NCBI RefSeq assembly: GCF_007655135.1
Contig: NC_045127.1
Coordinates: 15,323,001 to 15,387,000, forward strand
Direction of reading: 5' to 3'
DNA from: Punica granatum
Lineage: Eukaryota > Streptophyta > Magnoliopsida > Myrtales > Lythraceae
Length of the DNA: 64,000 nucleotides
Every line of letters begins with the position of its first letter. Positions within the stretch are counted from its first letter, which is position 1. Shown here piece by piece: positions 44,895 through 57,096 of the stretch. The notes under the pieces are model-generated. The model was not told the DNA's origin. It made no database searches and saw only the letters and a program-made list of their open reading frames with translations. Both the position numbers and the translations under genes were made by a program.

Positions 44895-46002
44895 TTGATT
44901 CCAAGTGAGACTGTAAGGCCTTGATTAAAGTCTTCACCAGCACTGATACTGTTTTTTGAGGCTCCGTTTCCTTTATACTCTCAAGCATGCATAGAAAGTC
45001 TATTCTTTGGGGTAGGTTAGTTGCCAGAGTTCGATTTATCTGAGCCAGAACGAATATACGAGGTCACCAAGATTCTGAGCTGAAGATTCTGTATTGACCC
45101 AACAATGTTACTTCAAGAATTTAGGACCACACCAAAATGAAAAAGAGACTGGGCCTTATGATCTAATTGTTGAGAAAGTGAAATATGTCAAACTTATGAC
45201 CGTTAATTTGTGAGAGTTTGTTGGAACCAAGGTATCTGTACGAGCAGGGTGATCCTAGTTCAAGTTGAGAGCCCTTGTTCCATTTAAGTTTGATTTATGT
45301 TGATTTAAATCCATATATCTGCCCTTTGGTTAGTTTGTTATAAACACAAATACATTCACAAAGAATGGAAACCAATTCCTTATAGGGAACCTGAAAGCCG
45401 GCACTTGGAGGCCAACGTTTGAACGTAGAATTCTTGCACAATCTTCCGGACCCATGATTGGAATTAACTGCACTGTAGACAGCTTGAAAAATGATTGTCA
45501 AGCTTTGCTTCCTTCATTGATTAATGGTTGCTTTTCATGACTTTTCATTCCAAGCTTAGCTGGCTAATAGGTATACATCTCCTAATTGTTCAGTTATTAT
45601 CTTGTGGTTAGGTTAGATCAGGTATAATTTAATCTTCGATAGAAGATCCTATCTTCTACATTTATATTAGGAATGCCAATAGGCATATATATCCTAACTA
45701 ACAGACACAGGAGATAACTGGTGTTAGGTGACATTCTTTGCATTCTTTTCAAGTGATAGTTACAAATTCAAAGTACAAAATGAGGCAATATATGGAAAGA
45801 TATCAATTACTATTATCTATGGTTGTTTCTAACGTCTCGCATCTTTTATATACGTATGGATGTGGAAAATCATCCTTTATTGAAGTGTTTATTTGAATAT
45901 GATGCCGACATCGTATTTGGAATCCATTTAGGCCCAATTCTATAAGAGCGTGGCCCCTAGTCATGGCCTACTCAATATCAAGTATAGTCCTGAAAACTCA
46001 CA
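44895..46002 (+). pseudogene. Second Alfin-like relic (copy B) and downstream noncoding DNA
   Basis: 44905-44960 holds the exon 1 remnant (GTAAGGCCTTGATTAAAGTC). About 45335-45540 holds the exon 3 remnant, with ATTGGAATTAACTGCACTG close to the family sequence for IGIN. The remainder to the ankyrin gene is noncoding and matches copy A. Confidence 0.5.
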
Positions 46003-46079
46003 TTAAGCAAGCACTAAGTTCAAATTTGTGGAACTCCTGCATGAAGGTATAGACTTGGGGAGGACATGGATTTTGAACA

Positions 46080-47999
46080 CTAAACCATGATTCGTCTCCT
46101 TCGATGGGTGACTGCTCTTATGCACGCACGCAAGGCCTTCCCTATCAGGCGAATGATGTGCAAGCCAACAAGGAGAGTCATCAGGCCCGTCCATGCAAGG
46201 ATACCGAGCGAAATGATCTCGTATGGCAAACCTCGACCCCGAGGTGTCAAGAAGATGATGGAGATTGCGTAAGTCAGTGCCATGGAAGTGATTACGATCC
46301 ACATGATCACCATCAGGACGCCAACGAATAACCTCCGTCGCATTGGAAGTCCACTTATGAGCAGGACGATGATGCTCAAAGATGCAATGAAGCCGATAGT
46401 GTTGAATACGAGGAAGGCAAGGTACACACCATAATAAGAATCTCCCATTACTGTGATTCCTGCAAGGTGTGTGATAGTTGAGTTTCCTGGCACAACAAGG
46501 CCAAAGTAGGAGATGGTGTTGTTCACTGGGACCGACGTTGAGTTGTCCCCTGCATTGTCCTGCCACACACCGCCAGGTGGGTTCATGCCTGCCTGGAAAG
46601 CCATGGTGGCAGTCAGAGTTGCAACAACCATCAGCGAGTTCCGCATCCGTTCCAACCAGCTGTTCTGCCTCTTGAAATGCTTTTTCCAATTGTATGCTCC
46701 TGATGGGAACTTACTCGCACGACTCAAGGGTGAGACCCTAGTCTGTTTTGACATGGTCTGATTATCTGCAATTGCCTTTTCCTTGGTGCCGGTTGTGCTT
46801 TGTGCTAAGAGGTCAAGCGCCATGAAACCTTCAAGGTTGCGAGAGTGAATGTCTGCTCTTGTGTGGGTGGTTAGGAAATCCACTGTCTGCACAATGAAGC
46901 AGAGAACCAATCAACTGATATATATATAGATGAACTGAGAAAATCGACATGTAGTTCTATTATAAACCACTGTCTTGTGTGGGTGTTCAGCTTCTTTTAT
47001 CTAAGTTTCCTACTTGTGACTTGCCTCTGTAAATGCATATTTATGTTCTATTAGCAAAGAAAGGGGGTTGGTATAACGAAAATCACTCTCGACCTGAGAT
47101 CAAGTAGTTCCTGAGTTCGGTAGAGGTTCTATATATGAAATGAGAAAGGGATTTACTTGGGAATTCCAACCACCCATCCAACAAAACATGTCGGTATAGC
47201 TTCAATCGTATCAAATCTAGGGCCGATATTTTTTAGGGGAGACAAAAGAAATCTGTCGTGAAGATAGCGATGGCTCGAATTGGTGAATTCCTATTCTATT
47301 TGTGTTGTTAGCGGGCAAATTGAACACCATAAAAACTTTTCCACGGATCATTGACTTAATTACCGATAAAATCTAAATTAACTGACAGAAGTTAAAGTAA
47401 AGGCAAAATAATTAAGAGAGACTTACTTCAAATTGCCCATCTGCAGCAGCAAGATGCAAAGCAGAGTTTCCATCTTTGTCCTTCCAGTCAATGAACTCAT
47501 CCTCTCCCCCAAACATCCCCACCAGTACCTTCAAACTCTCCAACTTATTATTTTTGACACACATATGCAAGACCGTCTCCCCACTCTTATTGACGATCCG
47601 AGCAGCCTCTGCTGCAACCTGAACCAATGCCTCTAGCACCTTGACCTTCCCTTTAACGGCAGCAACTTGCAGAGGGTTCCTCCCATACTTGTCGGACACC
47701 AAGCATGCCTCCTTGCACGCGTTTAGCAGGCCTTTCACTATGTCTACGTAACCTTTTGCTGCTGCCAGGTGAAGAGGCGTTGATCTCTGAGAGTTGAGCT
47801 CGCAGGCGAGCTCGGGCTTCAAGGAAAGGATCTTGCTCACGAACTCTGAGTGTCCTAGCATCGCCGCAACGTGGAGAGGGGTGTCGGAGTGGGGCCCAAC
47901 AAGGGATCGTTCGAGGACGAGTTCATCTTCCCGGAGGAGCTGCAGCAGTGAAGGGACGTTGCCTTCCAGTGCAGCCCTGTGTAGCCTCCTTTCCATCAA
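46080..47999 (-). CDS. Ankyrin-repeat/PGG membrane protein, BDA1/ITN1-like, copy B
   Basis: Minus-strand exons 47999-47427 and 46886-46080, phase 0, donor GTAAGT and acceptor GTGCAG, encode 459 residues, the same as copy A. Ankyrin repeats occupy about residues 35-190, and the PGG domain (GMNPPGGVWQD) and four membrane segments fill the C-terminal half. Substitutions against copy A cluster in the loop between the last two membrane segments (RGRGLPYEIISLGILAW against RGRDWSYWVIWVGILAW) and in the linker. Conserved motifs are intact, so both copies may be functional and free to diverge. Membrane signalling in defence or stress is inferred from the family. Confidence 0.88.
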
Positions 48000-49740
48000 T
48001 GTCGTGCTTTAGAGATTGAGACCGCACTAAGCTTATTACTTCTGCCAAAATGTCGCATTATTCTTATGTTGAAGACTAGAGAATTCTTGTGGTTTAGGGA
48101 GAGTCCGGCCTCAGCCTACGTTGATTTTTCTTTCCAGCCATTCAATTCTCAATTTGGGTTTTCCTGAAAGACGATTGGATTGATTGTTCTTATTAGATAT
48201 AAGAAATAGCTAGGAATTTGACGCAGACACCAAAAACAAACAGCTCGAAAGCAACGTCCCATACTGTTCTTTGGTTTGGTATGAAACTTCAACATGTATA
48301 TAATTATATAATCACAAAGATGACAAATTATGCGCGTAAAATTTGTTCGACTCAGGAAAACGTTGACCTGTCAGCGTCACCTAAGGCAGCAATGAGATGT
48401 GCGTTTACATTGACTTTATACGAAATTATATATATACATATGTATATATATATAATTTGGAAGAACAAGATGTATCAAACTCAATAAAATCTAATATTAT
48501 TGAGGAGGCTTATGGGCCTTAAAAATGGGCCTTAAAAGGAGTGAATAAGGAAGGGAGAATTAAAGATGCAAGAAAATTTACATAAATATATATTTCTTTT
48601 TTTAATTTTGAATAGAGTGCGAGTGTCAATGTCTTTCTCATTTACCACCTCATGAGTTTGGCCCGATGATTGAGAACTATTGCCGAAAGGCATCACCAAC
48701 AACTGGCTCTTAAGTTATCCAAAAAAGGGGAAAAAAAAAAAAGCTCATTGGCTTCCCACAATTCACATTTTATTATTTTTCTGATTTTTTATTATACCTA
48801 TTACCATTATTTTGATATTAATAGATGATACAAAATCTCTTCTTTTATAGCAAAGAATATGATTTTTTTTATTTGTTGAATCACAACCTATGCTCAAGCG
48901 TTGTATTGGCCTAATCATGAAGTGTTTTCAATAAATTTTTATTTTATATTTTTTTTAACCATAGGGCGGTTTGGTTACATGCCCAAGAAGAAGAGGTGTC
49001 TTGAGTTGGGCTGACCGACATATCTACGTGACTATCCGCGAGGCACACTGGAGCCAGCCAAAGGCCCACTGGTTGTGATTATGGCAAAATTTCAGCGTCT
49101 AATTTAGTCAGGCTGCTTGGAGAGTTGAGGTGCACATATTTATGCAGGCAAATGGGACTTGGGGCTTTTCCTGCGGTGGACATTACCATTTAAGATTACT
49201 ATAAATTTCCACTTTTAAAATTGCCAGTAATGTTCATTACCCTAACTGGAAAAGTATATTACTAGCTGAGTGGGAAGTTGATTACTTTGGGAATCCAAAT
49301 TATTAGTAATTTGCTTCAACCAAACATGGTAATCTAATGAGCCTAGGAAATTTAAAATCAGATCCCCAATAATCCACATGGATTATCTCATACCAAACGC
49401 CCATGGATAGGCCGAAAGCTGCATTTGATATTGTATTAAGTCATCCGCCCTCGGTCTAGGAAATTTTATAGGAGTAAATTTTTTTGGCTGCTTGAACTTA
49501 GAGGGATTTGAATGTTGGTGACTTTTTTGAAAAAAAATGACTCAATTATAGGGCCAAACCCCTTCATATTCGAGACCTCTGCCCTGAATATACTGATCAT
49601 GTCGCATGTAAAATTTTGTGTTGTTTTAGGTCGTGTCCATTAGAATTCTAATTTCCGCTGTGAATCTTTACGATTTCGTTTTTTCATTTTGAAGTTCGAT
49701 ATGTGACACTTTAATTCCACACATACCCTTTTCTTAGTCT
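48000..49740. other. Intergenic region after copy B
   Basis: To 48675 the sequence follows copy A, with an AT microsatellite near 48425-48452. From 48676 it is unique and AT-rich. No gene was recognised. Confidence 0.5.
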
Positions 49741-50900
49741 TTTATTCACTGATCGTATTGATTTGCAAAAGGAAAACCGATGCCTCGTGGGGTTTCTTGA
49801 TGGGCGCTAGGAGCTCTATCGATGTAGTGGAAACCTGCCGCCCATCTTCCAGAGCTTACAATTGGAACTAGCTTTTCTAGAGGCTGGATGTAGCCTGAAG
49901 ACCGGTTTTGTGATATTGCTGTCTTTGCTGATGCACGGTTGTCCTTGGCCTTCAATTCAGTGCACACATATTCTGATTGTTCGGCTATTGCCTTGTGATT
50001 AGGCCATATTCGGTTAGATAGATGATCTCTCTAATGATTAATTAATGTCCTGTTTTAGTACGGTGATTCCATTTCCTAATATTTCTTCTTTCATTCACCA
50101 GATGTAACAGTGCATCTGTACTGTTCTTTGGAGATCATACTTGTGGAAAGTCTAGGAATGTGATTTGGCCTGCAGTCAGGTTTGAGTTCTATAATATTGG
50201 GCAGAAGATGGCTTTTTGAATAGATAAATGAGCTTCCGACGACATTGCTTAAGGTTGAATCTGGACTCAGAAGCAACAACAATGACGACCAATAAAATTT
50301 TGGGTCTTGAGGGAAGACCTTCAAAACTTGCTCTGCTTCCGCTTTTAACTTGCTATCAATCCTGCTCTGATAGAGTATGTTTAGAAATACCTGCTTACAA
50401 TATTTTTAGAACCGGTATTGTCGGAAAATGCTACTTACTAAAAGCTTCAAAAGAGTGTCTTAGAACCTTGTTTTAAACTATTTTTCCGAAGTTACATTTT
50501 TGAAATGATTTTAGGAACATTGTCCCATGTAATTACATATGGCCCTTGTAGTTTGTTTGCAGAATCACAGAGAATCAGAATTGCAATTCAATTACCATTA
50601 GGAAACTGTGATCCGTCCTGCGTCAATTGAGATTATTAGTAGTTTCATATTAAGTTTCAGAATCTTTCTGGCTTTTAAAGAATTGGTCCCAAAATTCATT
50701 GATCTTTTCTGGGTGATTTATTCAGATTCCAGTTTCCATGTAAAACGCGTGGATCAGTTGTTCGTCCAAATAAATGACAAGAAGACCATAGAATTTGACC
50801 CAGAAACCACAACCAAGTAGCTCGAAAGCAACTCATCAGTTGTTTTAACAGTTCACCCTTTAAAAAAATTTCAGTTGAGAATGTACAGTTGACTTTAATT
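49741..50900 (+). pseudogene. Third, highly decayed copy (C) of the Alfin-like part of the unit
   Basis: About 49760-49960 parallels Alfin-like exon 3 (GGTTTCTTGATGGGCG, CCGCCCATCTTCCAGAGC, and a frame reading RFCDIAVFADARLSLAF against the family WLCDVAANSDTLLLFV). About 50205-50280 parallels exon 4 (a frame with INELPTTLLKVESG). The last part, about 50785-50890, parallels the end of copy A near 38017-38150 (CAACCAAGTAGCTCGAAAGCAACT and GAGAATGTACAG). Stops and shifts abound. The ankyrin gene is missing between them. Confidence 0.6.
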
Positions 50901-51032
50901 AAATATATTACATCATCTATCGTGTGACGTGAAAAATCATCAATATCATCAAAGCAATGGCTAAAGGTTGGTTATTCCACTGCGTAATATGTTAATATAT
51001 TTAAAGTTAATCTTACATGTGGGATCATAGCC

Positions 51033-52420
51033 ACCCTTCATGGCATGCTTTGATGCTAATAGTCGTGGCTTGAAGATTTTGTCATGCTTAACTCACACTC
51101 TTGATCATAATATGAAATTAGGGATTGTTTTTCCAACCAATTAAGGTTGATTGGACTTGATCTTAAAAATTAGGGTTTTGATTATTACAATTATTTGTTG
51201 GTTTTCTAAAATTAATCTCGTTTCAGCTTTAATAAGCCCAAATTAGGGTTAATTAAAGTTAATCGAGTCGGATTGAGGTGTTGATAGGCTTCTGGTGGTC
51301 GCGGTTAGCCTTTGTGTGGCCGAAGGGGGCGGCCAGTGGGACATGCAAGCCCTAGAATTGGTTGTCAGCATGCTCTCAGCCCGACGTGGATGGAGGTGAC
51401 TTCGCTCAGACCGATCGAATCGTGGCTTGCAACCTTGTTTTATGGCTAGAGATCAACGCCTCTGACAATGCAGTGTGATTGCAGACTAGCGAGGATCACG
51501 GGTCATGTATCAGGGGTCGAGGGTTCTCAGTCGCACCGTCAAAGAGTCGGGATTGAGGAGCAAGTCGCGTCTATGATGGTGGGTGGTTTGTGACAGACCA
51601 ATCCAACCGGAATCGTGGTCGAGACTCGATGATTCGAGCTCTCCCCGAGCCATCCCGCCCCTTCTCTCGATCTCAATCCATCTCTCGAGCCCAGGCCCAG
51701 TCGACAACTGTTATGGCTAGCGGCTACTGTTGTTGATGCTACGGATGGCCGTGATGGGCATTGCTGTGGCTGGGTTCTAATGGGATGAAGATGAGGATGT
51801 GGTTTCAGGGAGGAGGTAGTAGAGTCGAGTTAGAAACATGAAGTCGACCGGACTTGGCTCTGCCTTCGGTCTCTCCCAATTCGCATTTGGCCCGACCTAA
51901 TTAAGCACGATCCGCTTCAGGCAATTGGGCTGAGTTTGGGCTTAAGTCCATAAAGTTCAGACTTGCCAAGTTTGACTGAATTGGTTAAGATTTGACCAAT
52001 TTGACAGGTTGGGCTATTCTGAGAGGTCTGGTCAGTTTCAATCAGGCTTTATCCGATTCTAATACCATGTAGTGTGGTTTTTAAGGTCATCTGAGTAGCC
52101 AAAGCACCCTATATAAGGAAAATCACATATAGTTATACTACAATATGGTTATTAGCATCAAATTGTAATCGAGTCGTGTGATTTATAGCTTTGCCCTAAA
52201 GGGCAATTACTAGTCATGGGACTTAGATTAGTCTGAGAAGGAAAAATTTTGGTGTTATTGTGGAATTGTTCTATACCCAAAGGATTAAGGAATAATTTCT
52301 TCGTAATTATCAAATTTATTGGTCTCACTAATAAATTCTTGAATTTTTTGCGACCTATCCCTAAAGGGATGAGGAATTTACTATATATGGCTATTTCTTA
52401 TTTTGCATAGTACCAAAATA
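51033..52420. other. Leader region of copia 2 with a possible inverted LTR/primer-site fragment
   Basis: No protein was recognised. On the minus strand at about 52072 there is CACACTACA followed by TGGTATTAGAATCGG, which has the form of an LTR end plus a tRNA-Met primer site, with a TATATAGGG-like motif further upstream. This suggests a fragment of another copia element in reverse orientation nested in the leader. Confidence 0.35.
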
Positions 52421-55400
52421 ATGTCCTTGATCTTTGCAGCTCTTCCTCAATTTGTTCTTGAAAATATTACTTATGTTTCTATTCTTCTTGGTCAAAACTT
52501 TTCTAACAAGGAGGAGTAAGTTCTTTTCACTCTGGGGTACATGGACCTGGATTATGCGCTCAGTGAGAAGGAGCCACATGTTCCCACGGATATAGATGCA
52601 CCAGAGATCAGGAAAAGTATGAGTGGTGGGAGAAATCCAACCGCTTAAGCCTCATGCTCATGAAGTCCCTTGTGAACAAAAGTATATAGGGAGCTATTGG
52701 TGAGGTGACTAAGGGTAAGGATTTTCTGAATGCAATTAAGGAACAATTTGTCAAATCAGATAAAGCCTTGGTGATTACCCTGATGAAGAGGTTGACTAGC
52801 AAGATCTTTGACAGTTCAAAGGGTGTGCGTGCACACATTATGGAAATTAGAGACTTGGCAATTCAATTCAAGACTCTGAAGATTGATATTTCCGAGCCAT
52901 TTTTGGTTCATTTCATTATCAACTCCTTTCTGGCAGAGTATGGACCTTTTAAGATCTCATACAACGCACATAAGGAGGGATGGTCCATGACGGAACTCTT
53001 GACCATATGTGTTCAAGAGGAGGAGAGGTCGAAGCATGACAAGCCTGAAGTTGCCCATCTGGCCACTCGTGCAAAGGGTAAGGGCAAGAAAGATCATGGC
53101 AAGAGGTAACATAAGGCACCTCCCAAAACGGATGGCAATAAGGTGAAGTACTTCTTCTGCAGGAAGGACGGGCATATAAAGAAAGATTGCCCCAAATATC
53201 AAAAGTGGCTTGAAAAGAGAGGTATCTTAATTTGTTTAGTATGTCATGAATCATTCTTCGTTGAAACTCCTAAAAATATATGGTGGATTGACTCCGGTTC
53301 TTCAATCCATATTGTTAATACCATGCAGTGCTTTCTCAACCTAAGGAATCCGACGGAAAGTGAGAGATTCATCTACTCAGAGAATAAGAGGCGCTCTCAA
53401 GTCATTAGAGTTACGACGTTTAGGATAATTTTGTTATCGGGATATGTTTTAGATTTGAATAATGTCTTTTACATTCCAGACTTTTCTAGAAATTTGATTT
53501 CTATTTCCAGACTAGTTGTATTTGACTACAAGTTTCTAATTGAGAATAAATTGACTATTTTTAGAAATAATTTTGTTATTGATAGTGGTATCATGATTGA
53601 TAGTCTCTTTAACGTTAATCTACATCCCGACTTTGAACATAATTATTTATGCTTGCATGCGACTGCTGGTATTAAGAGAAATCTTGTGGATGAAAATTCT
53701 TCTCGACTATGGTATAAGAGTTTGTGACATATCTCTTTAGAGAGGATTAAAAGGTTGGTAAAGGAAGGAGTCGTAAAGGCTCTTGACGATACCGACTTTA
53801 AGACTTGTGTGGACTGCATAAAAGAAAAGTAGACCAATAAGACATCCAAGGGTTCTCGAAGGAGTTCTGAGCTTCTCGAAATCATACATACATATATATG
53901 TGACCCATTTCCTACTCCATATTTTAATGGTAAGAGATATTTTATCTCCTTTATTGATGATCATTTCATATATATGTATCTCTATTTACTAAATGAAAAG
54001 GTGGAAGCACTTGATACTTTCAAATCATTTAAGGCAAAAGTAGAGAAACAAAAGGACCAAAAAATTAAGATCGTGAGATCTGTAGAGGTGGGGAGTATTA
54101 CCTATGGTCAACAGAGAATGGACAAATGAGTTGTCCATTTGCGAAATTCCTCGAAAGTGAAAGTATAGTTTCCTAATATACAATGTTTGGCACACCACAA
54201 CAAAATGGTGTTGCTGAAGGGTGGAATATAATGCTTATGGATATGGTCAGAAGCATGATTGTTCATTCTGAGCTACCACTGTCATTATGGAGAGAAGTTT
54301 TGAAAATCGCTATGTATATATTGAATAGGGCCCAAAGCAGTGCCTAAAATACCTTTTGAGATCCAATGCAGTTGGAAACCTAATATGAATAATTTACACG
54401 TATGGGGTTGTCCTGTAGAAGTAAGGGTTTATAATCCTTACATGAATAAATTGGACACAAGAACCATTAGCAATTTTTCATTGGCTAATCCATAAATTTG
54501 AAGGGTTTCAAGTTCTATTGCCCTTCACATAGTCCTCGAATTATCGAATTGAATAATACAAGGTTTCTTGAGGATGTTGAGTCTAGTAGGAGTAATGGTA
54601 CCCATACTATTGAGTTTGAGGAATCTTGAGAAAGTGTTTGGGTACCTACAATACCTTTGGTTGCATTAAGGAATAATTGATCCATCGATCATACAGAGAA
54701 ACCAAATGATGAACAAACTGCTCCTATTGAAGTACTGGTTCAACCGGTAACAAAAGAACCAAATAGTTCTATCCAGAATACTACAGAAGTTGAATTAAGG
54801 AGATCCTCAAGAACTAGGAGACCTAACTATCTTGTATACCTTGTGGAGTCCGACTTTGATATTGGAACCAAGGAAAACCCCACAACGTTTTCACAAGCCA
54901 TGAGTGAGGACAACTCCTCACTGTGGTTAGAAGTCATAAAGGATGAGTTAGATTCTATGGCTAAGAATGTAGTATAGGATCTCGTCGAATTACCAGAATG
55001 GGCAGTAGTGATTGGTGGTAACTGGGTTTATAAAACCAAAAGAGATGCTTCCAATAATGGCGAAGGATATAAGGCTAGACTTGTTGCCAAGGGTTTTACT
55101 CAAAAGAAGGTATAGACTACCACGAGACCTTCTTTCCAATTTTAAAGGACTTGCTCAGGATAATTATGACTTTGATGGCTCATATGGACTTAGAGTTACA
55201 TTAGATGGATGTGAAAACAACTTTCCTTAATGGAGATCTTGACGGGGAGGTGCAATTGAAGCACTCTTAAGGTTTTAATGATGATAGTCATAAAGTGTAT
55301 AGGTTAAAGAAATCTATATATAGGCTAAAACAAGCAGCCCCCAATGGTATCTAAAGTTTCACAAGGGTATCACTTTATTCGAATTTTCTGAAAACCTTGT

Positions 55401-56377
55401 TGATCAGTCTGTATGCCTTAAAGTCGGTGAAAGTAAGTTCATTTTCTTAGTCCTTTATGTAGATGACATACTCCTTGCAACCAATGACTTGGGTCTACTG
55501 GAAAAGACTAAGTAGTTTCTCTCTGCTGATTTTGAAATGAAGGATATGTGTTAAGCCTCTTATGTCATTAGCATAGAGATTCACAGAGATAGGAAACAAA
55601 GAACTTTAGGACTATCTCAGAAAGCCTACACTGAAAATGTTTGCAGAGATTCGAAATGAAAGATTGTCGATCCTCTTCAGCTCCTGTAGTCCAAGGAGAT
55701 AACTTTAATAAAGACTAGTTACCTAAGGATGAATTGAAAGTAGAGCAAATGAAAAACATCACATATGCATCTGCAGTTGGGAGTTTAATGTATGCCCAGG
55801 TCTGCGCGATACCTGACATATGTCTAGCAGTTGGATTACTGGAATGTTATTAGAGTAATCCTAGGGTCCAACATTAGGTTGCTGCAAAGAAGGTGATGGG
55901 GTATCTTCAAGGAACCAAGACTATAAGCTGACCTAAAGGCATATTAACCATTTGAGGATGGTTTGTTATTTAGATGCTGACTTTGTCGGATGTGTAGATT
56001 CCAGAAAATCTATGTCAGGATATGTGTTTCTTCTTGTTTGAGGGGCTATTTCCTTGAGGAGTATCAAGCAGTCCATCGTGGTTACATTTACTACGGAGGT
56101 AGATTTCATTGCATGCTATGAAGCCACGACACATGCATTATGGCTGAAGAATTTCATAAGTGGTCTTCAGATTGTCGATACCATAGAGAGACCAATCCAG
56201 ATCTATCGTGATAACACATTTGCGGTATTCTTCTCTAAGAATAACAAAAATAAGTATATCGATATCAAGTATCTTAGTGTGAGGGAATATATCAAGGGAA
56301 GCGTGGTGGTTATTGAACACGCCAACACATATGCTATGATTGCATATCCAATTACCAAAAGTTTATTAGTAAAATAG
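52421..56377 (+). pseudogene. Copia 2 gag-pol remnants
   Basis: Domains can be followed through several frames: gag from ATG 52421 (MSLIFAALPQFV, then LFTLGYMDLDYAL), a longer open gag piece 52705-53109, a zinc knuckle CRKDGHIKKDC (about 53158), protease WWIDSGSSIHI (about 53281), and GAG-pre-integrase (about 53700-53820). These are followed by integrase (about 53880-54350), reverse transcriptase with LVLYVDDILLAT (about 55448), and RNase H (about 55960-56376, including FTTEVDFIACYEA). At least ten stops or shifts are visible, so it encodes no working protein. Confidence 0.85.
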
Positions 56378-56733
56378 TTTCTTGGTCATGTTGGAAGTAT
56401 GGACCTATTCAGGGTGTAGTTTCTCCTGATGTATTTTGGTCACATATGTATTGCTTTTGTTACTTTTGGATAACAAAGTTGAATTCTATTTTCATCAATT
56501 GCATAAATAAAGTATCGAATTCATTGGGATATAGTTTGATCCGTGTAAGTTATATTTTTAAGTTACAAAGTCTCCCTAAAATGCTTATTTTGGGAGTGTT
56601 ACAAAGTCTCCCTAAAGTGATTTGTGTGTAGCATTTTCAGGGTATGTGGGAGGTTTTCACACTTCAGGATATCAAGTTTGGCCAAATAAAATTTCACTCA
56701 TAAATATTTGTGTCATGGGGCCAAGTGGGAGAA

Positions 56734-57096
56734 TGTAAGAATATTTTATAAAATAAGGAAATAATCTCTCTATTAGATGGCTCTCAAGTAACAAGATATT
56801 CCGATATTTGAGTGAGATATCATGTATCTTGTGGATTGCAATTAATATCATTTTGATGGGAAAATATGTAAGGAAATATTATTCCGTGGGGTCACTAACT
56901 CTGTCTATTTAAAAGGCCTATATCTCCATCTAGATGTCCCATACAGAGAGGGTAGGAGCTAGAAGACACTCTCGGTTTTAATTGTTTTCACAAGTCTATC
57001 GTGTGACGTGAAAAATCATCAATATCATCAAAGCTATGGTTGTAAGTTAGTTATTCCGCTGCGTAATATGTTAATATATTTAATATTAATCTTACA
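56734..57096 (+). repeat. 3' LTR of copia 2
   Basis: Starts TGTAAGAATA, ends TCTTACA. Its last 100 bases match 50916-51017 (TCTATCGTGTGACGTGAAAA and GCGTAATATGTTAATATATT). A TATTTAAAAGGCC motif near 56906 could be its TATA box. Confidence 0.88.

Larger units (their letters stand above)
38604..48675 (+). repeat. Tandem segmental duplication, copy B
   Basis: Collinear with copy A from AGGACCAAAATG to CCCGATGATTGAG. Main differences are a 686-bp inverted-repeat transposon at 44209-44894 in place of 34124-34718, absence of the left arm of the copy A palindrome, and scattered substitutions and small indels. Confidence 0.93.
50916..57096 (+). mobile_element. Ty1/copia retrotransposon 2, old and degraded
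   Basis: A complete 363-bp 3' LTR (56734-57096, TGTAAGAATATTTT to ATCTTACA) follows a purine-rich GGGGCCAAGTGGGAGAA. Only the last 102 bases of the 5' LTR survive (50916-51017). A primer-site-like TGGGATCATAGCC (51020-51032) matches TGGTATCAGAGCC at 11 of 13 positions. The coding region has many stops and frameshifts. LTR remnants differ noticeably, so it is far older than the Ogre element. Confidence 0.85.
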
